Origin: CBDUQN01 sp965369375
GTDB taxonomy: Bacteria > Krumholzibacteriota > Krumholzibacteriia > Krumholzibacteriales > Krumholzibacteriaceae
Direction of reading: 5' to 3'
Length of the DNA: 34,657 nucleotides
Assembly: GCA_965369375.1 (NCBI GenBank)
Contig: CBDUQN010000023.1
Location: 1 to 34,657 of the forward strand
In this document: positions 1-7,938 of the stretch, one piece after another
Position numbering within the stretch: position 1 is the first letter of the stretch
How the letters are laid out: every line of letters begins with the position of its first letter
The notes under the pieces: generated by a model
Told to the model about the DNA's origin: nothing
Seen by the model: only the letters and a program-made list of their open reading frames with translations
Database searches by the model: none
Position numbers and translations under genes: made by a program

Positions 1-55
1 AGGGGACGTGAACTTCGTTTCTCATCCGGCATAGGGGACGTGAACTTCGTTTCTC
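1..55. repeat. pair of 23-bp direct repeats
   Basis: Two identical 23-bp copies lie at 1-23 and 33-55, separated by 9 bp. They begin AGGGGACGTG and end CGTTTCTC. Short GGGGACGT-type repeats of this kind often accompany REP-associated (Y1/IS200-like) transposases in environmental bacteria; that link is recalled knowledge and no transposase is visible here. They sit just downstream of the broken end of the radical SAM remnant, so they may mark the edge of an insertion or deletion that truncated it. Confidence 0.8.
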
Positions 56-83
56 CACCTTTTCCCGGTACGCGGGTCCCGAG

Positions 84-425
84 TTATACGCGCAGAACGC
101 TTATCCTGCCGTCGGGAGCGCCGTAGTGAACTTTGCAGCGATTCGTGAGATCGATATTGACCTGGCAGGCGGTTGTGAGGTGATGGCCGCAGAGACCGCA
201 CGTATCGGGACAGGAAGACGGCTCGGTTACGTTGGGATTCTGTATTCCCTCCTCATCCTCGAAGGTCCACCGTTCCATCTTCTTATAGAATCGTGCATCA
301 CCCGAAATGAGATCTCTGACTTCCCCATGCGCGGGGCATTCCTTCGTCATGAAGACCTTGTTATCCTCCTCAAAGAGGGTTGCATCGATCTTTCGCCGGC
401 ACTCTCCGGGCAGAGAGACATGACT
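84..425 (-). pseudogene. N-terminal remnant of a radical SAM protein (MJ0619/Tes-like family)
   Basis: The minus-strand frame is open from about 545 down to a stop at 84. It carries the N-terminal signature of large radical SAM proteins related to MJ0619 and tetraether lipid synthase: a Cys-containing segment (S-L-P-G-E-C-R-R-K-I), then E-E-D-N-K-V-F, K-E-C-P-A-H-G, C-P-D-T-C-G-L-C-G-H-H and finally I-D-L-T-N-R-C. In intact relatives T-N-R-C-N continues into the CxxxCxxC iron-sulfur motif and about 400 further residues. Here the homology stops right after T-N-R-C and the frame ends 17 codons later. The first Cys motif is also altered: S-L-P-G-E-C replaces the usual S-L-C-P-x-C, which could come from two compensating small indels. 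I read it as a decayed fragment. An ATG at 350 gives an 88-residue call, but the homology starts upstream of it. Confidence 0.7.
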
Positions 426-743
426 CGCTTGGGCAAACCCTTCGGCGTGGCGTGTGACGGATGGTCCGTCCGTGATTCGGGGCAGGATCCCGATATGACG
501 TTCCGGGCATCAACTTCACCCTTCTCGAGCGAGCGCCGGATACCTCATGGAGGGCATCGCGTCGCGCCTATTCCCTGTTTTATTATCAAAACCGGAAATC
601 CTAATTCAATTATTTTCTTGCCCCGGTTATTAATTATAGTGCAATAAATCCGGGATAGAGCGTGCAGCATATCACTTATTCCCATCGATACCATTGTGGT
701 ACGGTCTGGTTCTTGCTCCCATTTGAGCGGCGAACAGTTTTTC

Positions 744-772
744 TTGACGCGCGCAGACGCATTTGATTATTG
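744..772 (+). promoter_or_regulatory. weak sigma-70-type promoter candidate for the M23 gene
   Basis: TTGACG (744-749) and TTATTG (767-772) are separated by 17 bp, about 25 bp before the ATG at 797. The -35 is good and the -10 is poor. The rest of the roughly 250-bp gap between the radical SAM remnant and this gene is AT-rich and shows no other gene. Confidence 0.3.
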
Positions 773-796
773 TTCATCGGACCTTAATTGAGAGCT

Positions 797-2152
797 ATGG
801 GAAAGAAGAAGGCACTACTTATCATACTTGCAGGGGTGACTTGTGTCGCCCTCGTCAACGCGTTCTCGGATCGTGAGCGCCGGGGCGGGAGCGTGCCTGT
901 GTCCGTCACCGTCCCCCCTCACGCGGCGGTTGACGCCGTCGCGGTGACGGTCGAAGCGCCGCCTGAGCCGAGCTATGCAGGTAAAGTCCGCAAGAATGCG
1001 ATCTTTTTCAATCTCATGCTCGCATGCAACATACCGCCAGAGGAAATCAAAGAGGTCGAGAGGGCGTCGCGCTCCGTCTACAACTTCAGTGCAATATATC
1101 CCGGACAGCCGTATGAGCTCTACACGGACAGCGCCGGACATATAGATAGGCTCACCTTCGGCATAGACGAGGAATATTTTATCGAAATAAACCGCGACAA
1201 CGGATCGCTGACCGCCGAGAGAAAGACATACCCCTTCGAGCTTGAAATCAAGAGCGCCTCGGGCATCATCACGCAGTCGCTCTTCGTATCACTCCAGAAC
1301 CAGGGTCTGCCCACCGATCTCGGCCTGAAACTCACCGACATCTTTGCGTGGGATATTGACTTCTTTACCGATGTCCACAAGAACGATTACTTCAGGGTCA
1401 TTTACGAAGAGAAGACCAGGCATGACGGGATCAAGAAAATCGGAAATGTTATTGCCGCCGAGTTCAACACCCGGGGAATCAATCATTACGCGTTTCTATT
1501 CGAGAATGAAGAGGACTTCCCCGATTACTTCGACGAAACGGGGAGATCGCTCCGCAAACAGCTTCTCAAGGCGCCGCTTTCCTACACGCGCATTAGCTCC
1601 AACTACAGCCGCCGGCGTTTCCATCCTGTGCTCCATCGCTGGGCCCCGCACCTCGGCATCGATTACGCCGCCCCGACGGGCACGCCGGTCATGTCGACGG
1701 GCGACGGAACGGTCATCACCGCTTCACGCACGAAGGCGAATGGCAAGTATGTGAAGATACGCCACAGCAGCAACTATATAACGTACTACCTCCATTTCTC
1801 CCGCTTTGGAAAGGGCATACGAGGAGGGGCAAAGGTCAAACAGGGTCAGGTTATCGGCTATGTCGGCGCCACGGGGTACGCTACCGGTCCGCACCTCGAC
1901 TACCGTGTGAAAAAGAACGGCCGGTTCGTCAATCCCCGCAGATTGAAGCTTCCTCCGGCAAAACCGGTGAGCGATTCGAACATGACCGCTTTTGCCGCGC
2001 TGGCAGACATTCACATCGAGCACCTCTCCAGCATCCCGATCCACGATTGGCGCACGCAGCACTACGCTTCGGACGGTAAGCGGGGAAACGAGAGCTACCT
2101 GAACGGCATCATCGAAGAGTCGATACCGGCGCAAACCTACCCTTCTCACTGA
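797..2152 (+). CDS. M23-family murein endopeptidase, membrane-anchored or secreted
   Basis: Predicted zinc metallopeptidase of the M23 (LytM/MepM) family, which cuts peptidoglycan cross-bridges in the periplasm. The ATG at 797 is preferred over a TTG at 788 because a GAGAG sequence lies just upstream and the protein then begins with a basic-hydrophobic signal anchor (residues 1-23). Residues about 55-250 resemble the Csd3/MepM N-terminal regulatory region, and the M23 domain spans about 255-395. Visible active-site residues are H285 and D289 (HLGID), H333 (YYLHF) and H366 in G-P-H-L-D-Y. The last canonical HxH motif is HxD here, so D368 would replace the second His ligand; this variant occurs in other M23 proteins. 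A tail of about 60 residues follows the domain. The stop is 3 nt before queH, so the two are probably co-transcribed. Confidence 0.9.
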   Translation: MGKKKALLIILAGVTCVALVNAFSDRERRGGSVPVSVTVPPHAAVDAVAVTVEAPPEPSYAGKVRKNAIFFNLMLACNIPPEEIKEVERASRSVYNFSAIYPGQPYELYTDSAGHIDRLTFGIDEEYFIEINRDNGSLTAERKTYPFELEIKSASGIITQSLFVSLQNQGLPTDLGLKLTDIFAWDIDFFTDVHKNDYFRVIYEEKTRHDGIKKIGNVIAAEFNTRGINHYAFLFENEEDFPDYFDETGRSLRKQLLKAPLSYTRISSNYSRRRFHPVLHRWAPHLGIDYAAPTGTPVMSTGDGTVITASRTKANGKYVKIRHSSNYITYYLHFSRFGKGIRGGAKVKQGQVIGYVGATGYATGPHLDYRVKKNGRFVNPRRLKLPPAKPVSDSNMTAFAALADIHIEHLSSIPIHDWRTQHYASDGKRGNESYLNGIIEESIPAQTYPSH

Positions 2153-2155
2153 TCA

Positions 2156-2731
2156 ATGGCTGAAAGGGAACGGATTCTCGTACACGTCTGCTGCGCCTCG
2201 TGCTCCAGCTACGTGTTTGAGCATTTGCGCGAACGCTACGACGTTGCCGCGTATTTCTACAATCCGAACATTCATCCGGAGGAAGAATACCTTCTGCGCC
2301 GCGACGAAATGAAATCTGTATGCGATCACTACGAGGTCCCGCTCGTCGAAGGGGCATACGAACCATCGGTCTGGTACCAGGCGACCGAACCCTACCACCA
2401 CCTCCCAGAGAAGAGTGAGCGCTGCTGGGCATGCTATCGCCTGCGTCTCGAGAAAACAGCCGCTGTGGCGAAGGAGATGGGGATCACGTGCTTTACTTCC
2501 ACCCTCTCGGTGAGTCCCCACAAGATCTTTGAGCGCATCGCGGTGGCCGGTGAAACCGCCGCGCGCGCACACGGATTGAAGTTTCTAGCCGAGGATTTCA
2601 AGAAAAAAGACGGGTTTAAGATCAGCGTGCTGCGCAGCAGGGAGCTCCGCCTTACGAGGCAGGATTACTGCGGATGCTGCCTGAGCCGCGAAGAAACGAA
2701 AGCGAGAAAACGGGAATCAGATGAGGGTTGA
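2156..2731 (+). CDS. queH: epoxyqueuosine reductase QueH
   Basis: QueH (formerly DUF208) reduces epoxyqueuosine to queuosine in tRNA and is the non-homologous alternative to QueG. The 191-residue length is typical. The family signature is clear: H-V-C-C-A-S-C at residues 10-16, the R-C-W-A-C-Y motif with C90 and C93, the F-K-K-K-D-G-F-K-I-S segment at 149-157, and R-Q-D-Y-C-G-C at 168-174. The paired Cys and the two CxxC-type motifs bind an iron-sulfur cluster and a second metal in characterised members. It starts 3 nt after the M23 peptidase stop and runs convergently towards selD. No other queuosine gene is in the window. Confidence 0.95.
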   Translation: MAERERILVHVCCASCSSYVFEHLRERYDVAAYFYNPNIHPEEEYLLRRDEMKSVCDHYEVPLVEGAYEPSVWYQATEPYHHLPEKSERCWACYRLRLEKTAAVAKEMGITCFTSTLSVSPHKIFERIAVAGETAARAHGLKFLAEDFKKKDGFKISVLRSRELRLTRQDYCGCCLSREETKARKRESDEG

Positions 2732-2780
2732 AGGCGGCGGGACAACGTGAATCAGGCGGGCAGTGAGGACTTCTGGAAAC

Positions 2781-2810
2781 TTCAGCATCTGAGAATTCAG
2801 CATTTGAGAA
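2781..2810. repeat. 15-bp tandem duplication at the selD 3' end
   Basis: TTCAGCATCTGAGAA (2781-2795) is followed directly by TTCAGCATTTGAGAA (2796-2810), with one mismatch. The second copy overlaps the last selD codons and its stop. It lies in the convergent queH/selD gap and no terminator is evident there. Confidence 0.6.
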
Positions 2811-3843
2811 TGAGGCGCTTGTCCTCGAACGGGAGCACCTCGCCGATGATCGCCGCATCCCCGACACCGCTGTCACGAATCGCCTCGAGGTACGGCTCGG
2901 CCTTGTCCGCGGTGATCGCGACGAGAAGACCGCCGGAGGTCTGAGGATCATAGAGGAGCATCTCCTTCGCGGGAGAGAGCGTTCCAGAAAGGGCCAACTT
3001 GTCTTTGACGAATTCCCTGTTCGAACCTCCGCCACCGGTGAGATATCCCTTCTCGGCGAATTCGAGGGCGCGGGGAAGCGCCGGCACATTCTCGACATCA
3101 AAGGCGATCGCCACATCGGAGCTCTCGGCCATTTCGAGGGCATGCCCGAGGAGCCCGAATCCGGTCACGTCGGTGCATGCATGGGCGTCGAATGCTTTCA
3201 TTGCCTCGCTTGCCGTGCGGTTCAGGGCGGTCATCACGCTATAGAACGAGCGCTCATCATCCTCGGAAAGCTTGTCTTTCTTCAGAGCAGTCGAGTAGAT
3301 ACCGGACCCGAGCGGTTTGGTCAGGACGAGTCTGTCCCCCGCCACTGCCGCGCTGATGCGCAAAATATCGCGGGGATCGATCAGCCCCACGACCGAGAGA
3401 CCGTACTTGAGCTCCGCATCCTTTACTGTGTGTCCGCCGACGATAACCGCCCCCGCTTCGTTCACCTTGTCGGCGCCCCCTTTGAGCATTTCCTCAAGAA
3501 CATCGAGCGGAAGCGTTTTCTCGGGAAAACAGACGATATTGAGCGCCGAAAGAGGACGCCCACCCATCGCGTAGACGTCGCTCAGAGCGTTTGTCGCTGC
3601 AACCTGGCCGAACGTGAAGGGATCGTCGACAATCGCGGGAAAGAAATCGAGCGTGAGAATAATAGCCGTGTCGTCGCTGAGGCGCATTACGCCGCTGTCA
3701 TCCGCCTGGTTGTAACCGATTATCAGATCGGGATGATGCTGTTCGGGCAGGTTTTTGAGCACTGGCCACAACACCGTCGGGCTGAGCTTTGAGGCTCAGC
3801 CGGAGCATGAAGCCATCATCGTAAGACGGTATTTTTTCTTCAC
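2797..3843 (-). CDS. selD: selenide, water dikinase SelD, itself a selenoprotein (Sec16)
   Basis: SelD makes selenophosphate from selenide and ATP, the selenium donor for selenocysteine and selenouridine. A conventional call starts at the GTG at 3774 and lacks the catalytic N-terminus. Reading through the in-frame TGA at 3798-3796 extends it 23 codons to a GTG at 3843 preceded by AAGGAGGTGA at ideal spacing. The added residues, R-L-T-M-M-A-S-C-S-G-U-A-S-K-L-S-P, align with the E. coli R-L-T-x-Y-x-x-G-A-G-C-G-C-K-I-S-P segment. Sec16 falls on catalytic Cys17 and K19 on the catalytic Lys. Downstream motifs are D48-D49, T-L-D-F-F (65-69), T-N-A-L-S-D-V-Y-A-M-G-G (84-95), T-D-V-T-G-F-G (224-230) and D-P-Q-T-S-G-G (299-305). 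Total length is 348 residues, normal for SelD. It is the last gene of the lpd run, 39 nt after lpd. Confidence 0.93.
3765..3782 (-). other. candidate bacterial SECIS hairpin in selD
   Basis: On the minus strand, 5' arm GCC-CGAC (3782-3776), apical loop GGU (3775-3773), 3' arm GUUG, a bulged U (3768), then GGC (3767-3765). All seven positions pair, one as G-U. The loop starts 21 nt after the UGA, close to E. coli fdhF, where a GGU-containing loop and a bulged U bind SelB. A lower stem GAGC (3797-3794, overlapping the UGA) with GCUC (3760-3757) is also possible. Here the bulged U is on the 3' side rather than the 5' side as in fdhF. The pairing was done by eye, not folded. Confidence 0.75.
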
Positions 3844-3882
3844 TTACTCACCTCCTTCGAAACAGTCATGATCCTGCCTCAG

Positions 3883-5271
3883 TTAACGAAGCGTATGTAT
3901 CGCCGTGTGGCGCACGGCCTCCGCCGCCTCCATGAGCGACTCTGAAAGCGTTGGATGGGGAAATACCGATTGGGAGAATTCATGCACCGTCATCCCCCTT
4001 TCCACGGCGATGATACCCGCCGTGAGAAGCTCCGTCGCCTGCGCCCCGATTATGTGCAGCCCGATGAGTCTCTCCTCATCCTTTGTCGCGAGCCACTTGA
4101 CGAATCCCTCCTCCTCACCGAGTCCCATCGCTTTCCCGTTGGCCGCAAAGGGAAATCGCCCGATCGAGTAGGCCACTCCCTTCTCGCGTGCTTCGTCCTC
4201 GGTCATGCCTACGTGTGAAACCTCCGGCAGCGTATAGATTGTCGAAGGGATCGCATCGTAGCGTATCTCCCTCTTGCTCCCAAGCGCATTCTCGGCCGCG
4301 ACGATTCCCTCTCTCGTGGCGACGTGCGCAAGAAGCAGCCCGCCGACGACATCGCCGGCGGCATAGACTCCGGCCGCACTCGTTTCCATCCGGGTGTTCA
4401 CGGCGATGCCGGCGGTTTCAACATGAACATTCATTCCTTCGAGACCGATATCGGTAACGTTGGGCCTGCGTCCGACGGAGACGAGGACGATTTCGGCATC
4501 GATTTCGTTTCCGTTTTCGAGCCGTACCGTGACTCCGTCAGTTTCTCTCTCGATAGAAGCCACCTTGACCCCGAGGTGCACATCGATTCCCTTGCGCCGC
4601 ATCATTGTTCCAAGATATTTTCCGACCTTTGCGTCCTCGGTGGAAATCAGCGTCGGCAGCATCTCGACGATTGTGACCTTCACGCCGAATGCATTGAAAA
4701 TGGATGCGAATTCGCAGCCGATCACACCCCCCCCAACGACGAGGAGACTCTCGGGTATCCGGTCGAGATCGAGAAGATCGGTGCTGCTCAAAATTCTTTC
4801 TCCGTCGAACTCCATACCCGGAAGCTCCAGCTCCCGAGAACCGGTGGCGATTATCACATTTTTCCCCTTCACCTTCCCTATGCCACCGATCTCGATCTCT
4901 CCGGGACCGGTCACCCGTCCCACTCCCCGATAGACCGTTACCTTTCTCCCTTTGAGCAGTCCTTCCACACCGGAAACGAGTGTACCGACGACCCGGCGTT
5001 TGTTTTCGAAGACGGCCTTGGAATCGAGTCTGATCGCTTCACCGCCGATAACGAGCTCCCCACCGGCCCGGATACGCTCTACGAGATGCGCGAGGGCGTG
5101 CAGGGTCTTCGTCGGTATGCAGCCGTAGTTGAGGCACGTGCCGCCGAGATGCCCCTTTTCCACGAGGCAGACGCGCGCTCCGAGCTGCGAGGCGCGAATC
5201 GCCGCGGGATAACCCGCGGGACCGCCACCGAGCACGATCAGATCGAATTCGCGTTCTGCATTGCCGGCCAT
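3883..5271 (-). CDS. lpdA: dihydrolipoyl dehydrogenase (E3)
   Basis: FAD-dependent E3 that reoxidises dihydrolipoyl groups of 2-oxoacid dehydrogenase or glycine cleavage complexes with NAD+. It has an FAD-binding GxGxxG at 15-20, the redox-active disulfide in G-G-T-C-L-N-Y-G-C (C46, C51), an NAD-binding V-V-G-G-G-V-I-G-C-E segment near 178, and the C-terminal H-P-T-L-S-E active-site motif near residue 440. The length of 462 is typical. The ATG overlaps the stop of the upstream LytTR regulator (TGATG), so translation is probably coupled. No E1, E2 or lipoate genes are in the window, so the parent complex is unknown. Confidence 0.95.
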   Translation of the reverse strand: MAGNAEREFDLIVLGGGPAGYPAAIRASQLGARVCLVEKGHLGGTCLNYGCIPTKTLHALAHLVERIRAGGELVIGGEAIRLDSKAVFENKRRVVGTLVSGVEGLLKGRKVTVYRGVGRVTGPGEIEIGGIGKVKGKNVIIATGSRELELPGMEFDGERILSSTDLLDLDRIPESLLVVGGGVIGCEFASIFNAFGVKVTIVEMLPTLISTEDAKVGKYLGTMMRRKGIDVHLGVKVASIERETDGVTVRLENGNEIDAEIVLVSVGRRPNVTDIGLEGMNVHVETAGIAVNTRMETSAAGVYAAGDVVGGLLLAHVATREGIVAAENALGSKREIRYDAIPSTIYTLPEVSHVGMTEDEAREKGVAYSIGRFPFAANGKAMGLGEEEGFVKWLATKDEERLIGLHIIGAQATELLTAGIIAVERGMTVHEFSQSVFPHPTLSESLMEAAEAVRHTAIHTLR

Positions 5272-6044
5272 CAGAAGATCCCCTCCACCTTGTTCTTGAG
5301 CAATTGTGCCTGTGATCTGGTGAGCCTGACTTCGGTCTTCTCTTTCGTTTCGAGAACCATCATGTAGTTACCGCCCGACCATGGGACAATCTGGGTGATT
5401 CGCCTCAGATTGACGATGTGCGTCCTGCCGAGGCGGATGAACATAGCCGGATCGAGTTGCACCTCGACCTCGTCGAGATCGCCGTAGTTTGTTTGAAAAT
5501 TCCCCTCTTCCGTGTGAACGGTGACGTGGGAACCCGTCTGGTGCAGCATCGCTACCTTCACGACCTCTATCAACTCTACCTCCTGCCCTTTCCGTATGAC
5601 GATACGGGGAAGGAAACGTGTGCCGATCTTTATCGTTTCGGCCATCTTCCGCACCCGTTCCACGTATTCCTCTTTTCTCGGGATAATCCTCCGCGCCCGT
5701 TCGAGCGCCGCCTCGAGCCTATCCTTCTCGATCGGTTTGAGAAGATAATCGAGCGCATTGACCTCAAAGGCCTTTATCGCGTACTGATCGTACGCGGTCG
5801 CAAATACGACCAGCGGCATTTCACCGGCGTGAAGGAGGACCTGTATCACCTGAAAGCCATCCATGACGGGCATCTGTATATCGAGGAAGACGAGATCCGG
5901 CTTCTTCTCATGAACGAGCCGCACCGCCTCCTCGCCGCCCGCCGCCTCGCCGATGATTTCGATATCTTCTTCATCATCGAGGAGAAACCTCATCTCATCA
6001 CGGGCCAGCTTCTCGTCATCGACAATCAACACCTTGATCGGCAA
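5271..6044 (-). CDS. LytTR-family response regulator
   Basis: Response regulator with an N-terminal receiver (D55 in L-D-I-Q-M-P-V-M-D-G is the phospho-acceptor; the acidic pair is V-D-D near residue 8) and a C-terminal LytTR DNA-binding domain (about 150-257, including F-I-R-L-G-R-T-H-I-V-N). I prefer a TTG start at 6044, since GGGAGGAAG lies at good spacing in front and the protein then begins directly with the receiver strand I-K-V-L-I-V-D-D; a GTG at 6062 would add six residues. It overlaps the 3' end of the sensor kinase gene by 29 nt and abuts lpd, consistent with a LytS/LytR pair. The target genes are not evident. Confidence 0.9.
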   Translation of the reverse strand: MPIKVLIVDDEKLARDEMRFLLDDEEDIEIIGEAAGGEEAVRLVHEKKPDLVFLDIQMPVMDGFQVIQVLLHAGEMPLVVFATAYDQYAIKAFEVNALDYLLKPIEKDRLEAALERARRIIPRKEEYVERVRKMAETIKIGTRFLPRIVIRKGQEVELIEVVKVAMLHQTGSHVTVHTEEGNFQTNYGDLDEVEVQLDPAMFIRLGRTHIVNLRRITQIVPWSGGNYMMVLETKEKTEVRLTRSQAQLLKNKVEGIF

Positions 6045-7356
6045 TGCTCTTCCTCCCTTCACCTATGTACGGAATATAGAGCCTGACGACGGCGCCGCCG
6101 CCGCCGCGCGGCAGTATGTTGAAATCTCCCTTTCCGCATGCATAGATACTGAGCCGTTCAACGACGTTTCTGAGTCCCATCCCCCTCTCGAGCAGCTCAT
6201 CGAGAACAAAATCATGTTGCCGGGGACCGTCATTCTCGACTTCAATCTCGATCCCGCTCCCCCGAACCTTTGAAGCGATTCTGATCATCCCCCCCTCTAC
6301 CTTGTGGGAAATCCCGTGCTTGATCGCATTCTCGACGAGCGGCTGGAGTATCAGAGAGGGCACCTCCCTGCCGAGCGTCGCCGGTTCGACATCCTTGATC
6401 ACTTTGAGCTTTTCGATTCCGAAGCGAAGGCGCTCGATCGAAAGAAAATCATCGATAAATTTCAGCTCGTCACCGAGCGAATGGGTTTCCGAAGAATCCT
6501 CGAGTGACTTGCGGAAGATCGATGAGAGTTTCCTCGTCATCTCCCTCGCTTTTTCCGCATCGGTGCGTATCAAAACCGAGATGGAATTGAGCGTATTGAA
6601 CAGGAAGTGGGGATTGATCTGACTTCGCAGCGTCGTGAGCCGCGCATGGATAAGCTGGTTCTCCTCCTCTCGGAGGATCAATTCAATCCGCGTGTTGTTT
6701 GCGATCTTGAGCGCTATCCCGAGGGTGTATATGACGACGATGAGATCGAGCGCAATGATGATACGCTCTTCGGGAAGATACCCATAGAGAAGCCCGGACT
6801 GACCGAACCGCGCGAGCAGCTTGTATCGAACAACTGCGAATATAATGGCCACCGCGAACGGGATGAAATTGCGATCGAGTTTACGCTTGAACAGCGCTTC
6901 GAAAAAGTTGTAAACGATGAGAAACGGATTCAGAGAATAGCTCCAGATTTCTCCGCGTTTCCCCAAGGTCGAATAGAGCAGGCCGCTTGCGAGCCCCGCT
7001 GCCGCGTAGAATGGAAGCGCCACCGTCTCACCAAAGAGATAGCATACAATCCCGATGGCCGCCCCGACACCCAGGCCGATCCACGCTCCGCCGAGAAAAC
7101 CCGCGAGCAGCGCGCCTTCGAGCGATAGATCCATTGCGCCCTGATCGACGAGTATTCTCACGAGCACACCGATCACGAAAACACTCGAAAAAAGAAACGC
7201 TGTTTTTGAACGTGCCGTTTGCGACACCGAAACCTTCATCAAGGATTCAATGACAAAGCGGAATCCCAGGGCGAGGCTGATGATTCCCGCCATTACCGCA
7301 ATCCGCAGCAGTAAATTGATTATAAGAAGCTGATCTTCTGTGAGATTCATAGGCAT
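6016..7356 (-). CDS. LytS-family sensor histidine kinase (5TMR-LYT)
   Basis: Membrane sensor kinase with several hydrophobic segments over residues 9-215. The Gly-rich segment around 82-130 fits the 5TM-5TMR_LYT domain. The His_kinase phospho-acceptor box is S-Q-I-N-P-H-F-L-F-N-T-L-N with H250, and a HATPase follows with its N-box P-L-V-E-N-A-I-K-H-G (N343) and a G-M-G-L-R-N-V box near 395. It is the partner of the overlapping LytTR regulator. Relatives sense cell-envelope or small-molecule cues; the ligand here is unknown. It starts 18 nt after the TlpA-like gene stop. The Shine-Dalgarno is weak, so expression may depend on coupling. An ATG two codons downstream is an alternative start. Confidence 0.9.
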   Translation of the reverse strand: MPMNLTEDQLLIINLLLRIAVMAGIISLALGFRFVIESLMKVSVSQTARSKTAFLFSSVFVIGVLVRILVDQGAMDLSLEGALLAGFLGGAWIGLGVGAAIGIVCYLFGETVALPFYAAAGLASGLLYSTLGKRGEIWSYSLNPFLIVYNFFEALFKRKLDRNFIPFAVAIIFAVVRYKLLARFGQSGLLYGYLPEERIIIALDLIVVIYTLGIALKIANNTRIELILREEENQLIHARLTTLRSQINPHFLFNTLNSISVLIRTDAEKAREMTRKLSSIFRKSLEDSSETHSLGDELKFIDDFLSIERLRFGIEKLKVIKDVEPATLGREVPSLILQPLVENAIKHGISHKVEGGMIRIASKVRGSGIEIEVENDGPRQHDFVLDELLERGMGLRNVVERLSIYACGKGDFNILPRGGGGAVVRLYIPYIGEGRKSIADQGVDCR

Positions 7357-7374
7357 ATGAGCGAGGTTGGCAAA

Positions 7375-7926
7375 TTACAGGTGATCCAATATAAGATTTA
7401 TGATCCTGTCATTGTAATATTTCTGTCTTCGGTTTCCTTTTATTCGCTCGTGCAGCGTCCCGTCTTTCCGGTACAACAGCGTCGTCGGCAGCTTGCCTAC
7501 GCCGCCGAATGCTTTTGCGGTCCGTTCCCCGTTGATGAAAACGGGATATTGAATTTTGTGCTCGTCAATGAAGTGCCGCATGACATGTTCGCCCTTATCA
7601 TCGATCGCGACACCAAGTATAACCGCCCTGCCTCTGAATTTCTTATTCAGGGCATTCATGGTACTGATCAATTCGAGACAATCCTTATTCCAGGTGACCC
7701 AGAAATTCAATACGACGACTCGCCCCTTGAATTCGGATAGCGTCGTCGTGCTCCCGTCAAGCCCCGTGAGGGGCACATCGGTGTCTTTTAGAACTATCTT
7801 CTCCGGTTCCGCCTGCTGCTGCTCGGATGGTTCCTTCCCGCACGAACCTGAGACAAGCAGATACATCGTCACCGCCACAAGCAACAGGCCGCGATAGCGC
7901 TTCACCTGAATCACGGTCTTCCCCAT
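7375..7926 (-). CDS. TlpA/ResA-like thioredoxin-fold lipoprotein lacking the first active-site Cys
   Basis: The N-terminus has a signal peptide with a lipobox (L-V-S-G-S-C, lipidated C29), so it is an envelope lipoprotein. Residues 45-183 form a thioredoxin fold of the TlpA/AhpC-TSA type: S-E-F-K-G-R-V-V-V-L-N-F-W at 64-76 and cis-Pro in K-L-P-T-T near residue 147. Family members have W-C-x-x-C; here the segment is W-V-T-W-N-K-D-C, with Asn80 (codon AAT) in place of the attacking Cys and only C83 kept. Classical disulfide reduction therefore looks impossible; a one-Cys or structural role is inferred. It lies 12 nt after the acyl-CoA dehydrogenase and 18 nt before the sensor kinase. Confidence 0.85.
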   Translation of the reverse strand: MGKTVIQVKRYRGLLLVAVTMYLLVSGSCGKEPSEQQQAEPEKIVLKDTDVPLTGLDGSTTTLSEFKGRVVVLNFWVTWNKDCLELISTMNALNKKFRGRAVILGVAIDDKGEHVMRHFIDEHKIQYPVFINGERTAKAFGGVGKLPTTLLYRKDGTLHERIKGNRRQKYYNDRIINLILDHL

Positions 7927-7938
7927 CTAGCCCTTTTC

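Noticed and set aside
126..647. 173-residue plus-strand frame at the left edge
   Set aside because: It lies opposite the radical SAM remnant, which has recognisable family motifs, and shows no motif of its own.
4324..5367. 347-residue plus-strand frame opposite lpd
   Set aside because: It mirrors the lpd coding frame, has no recognisable motif, and the opposite strand encodes a textbook E3.
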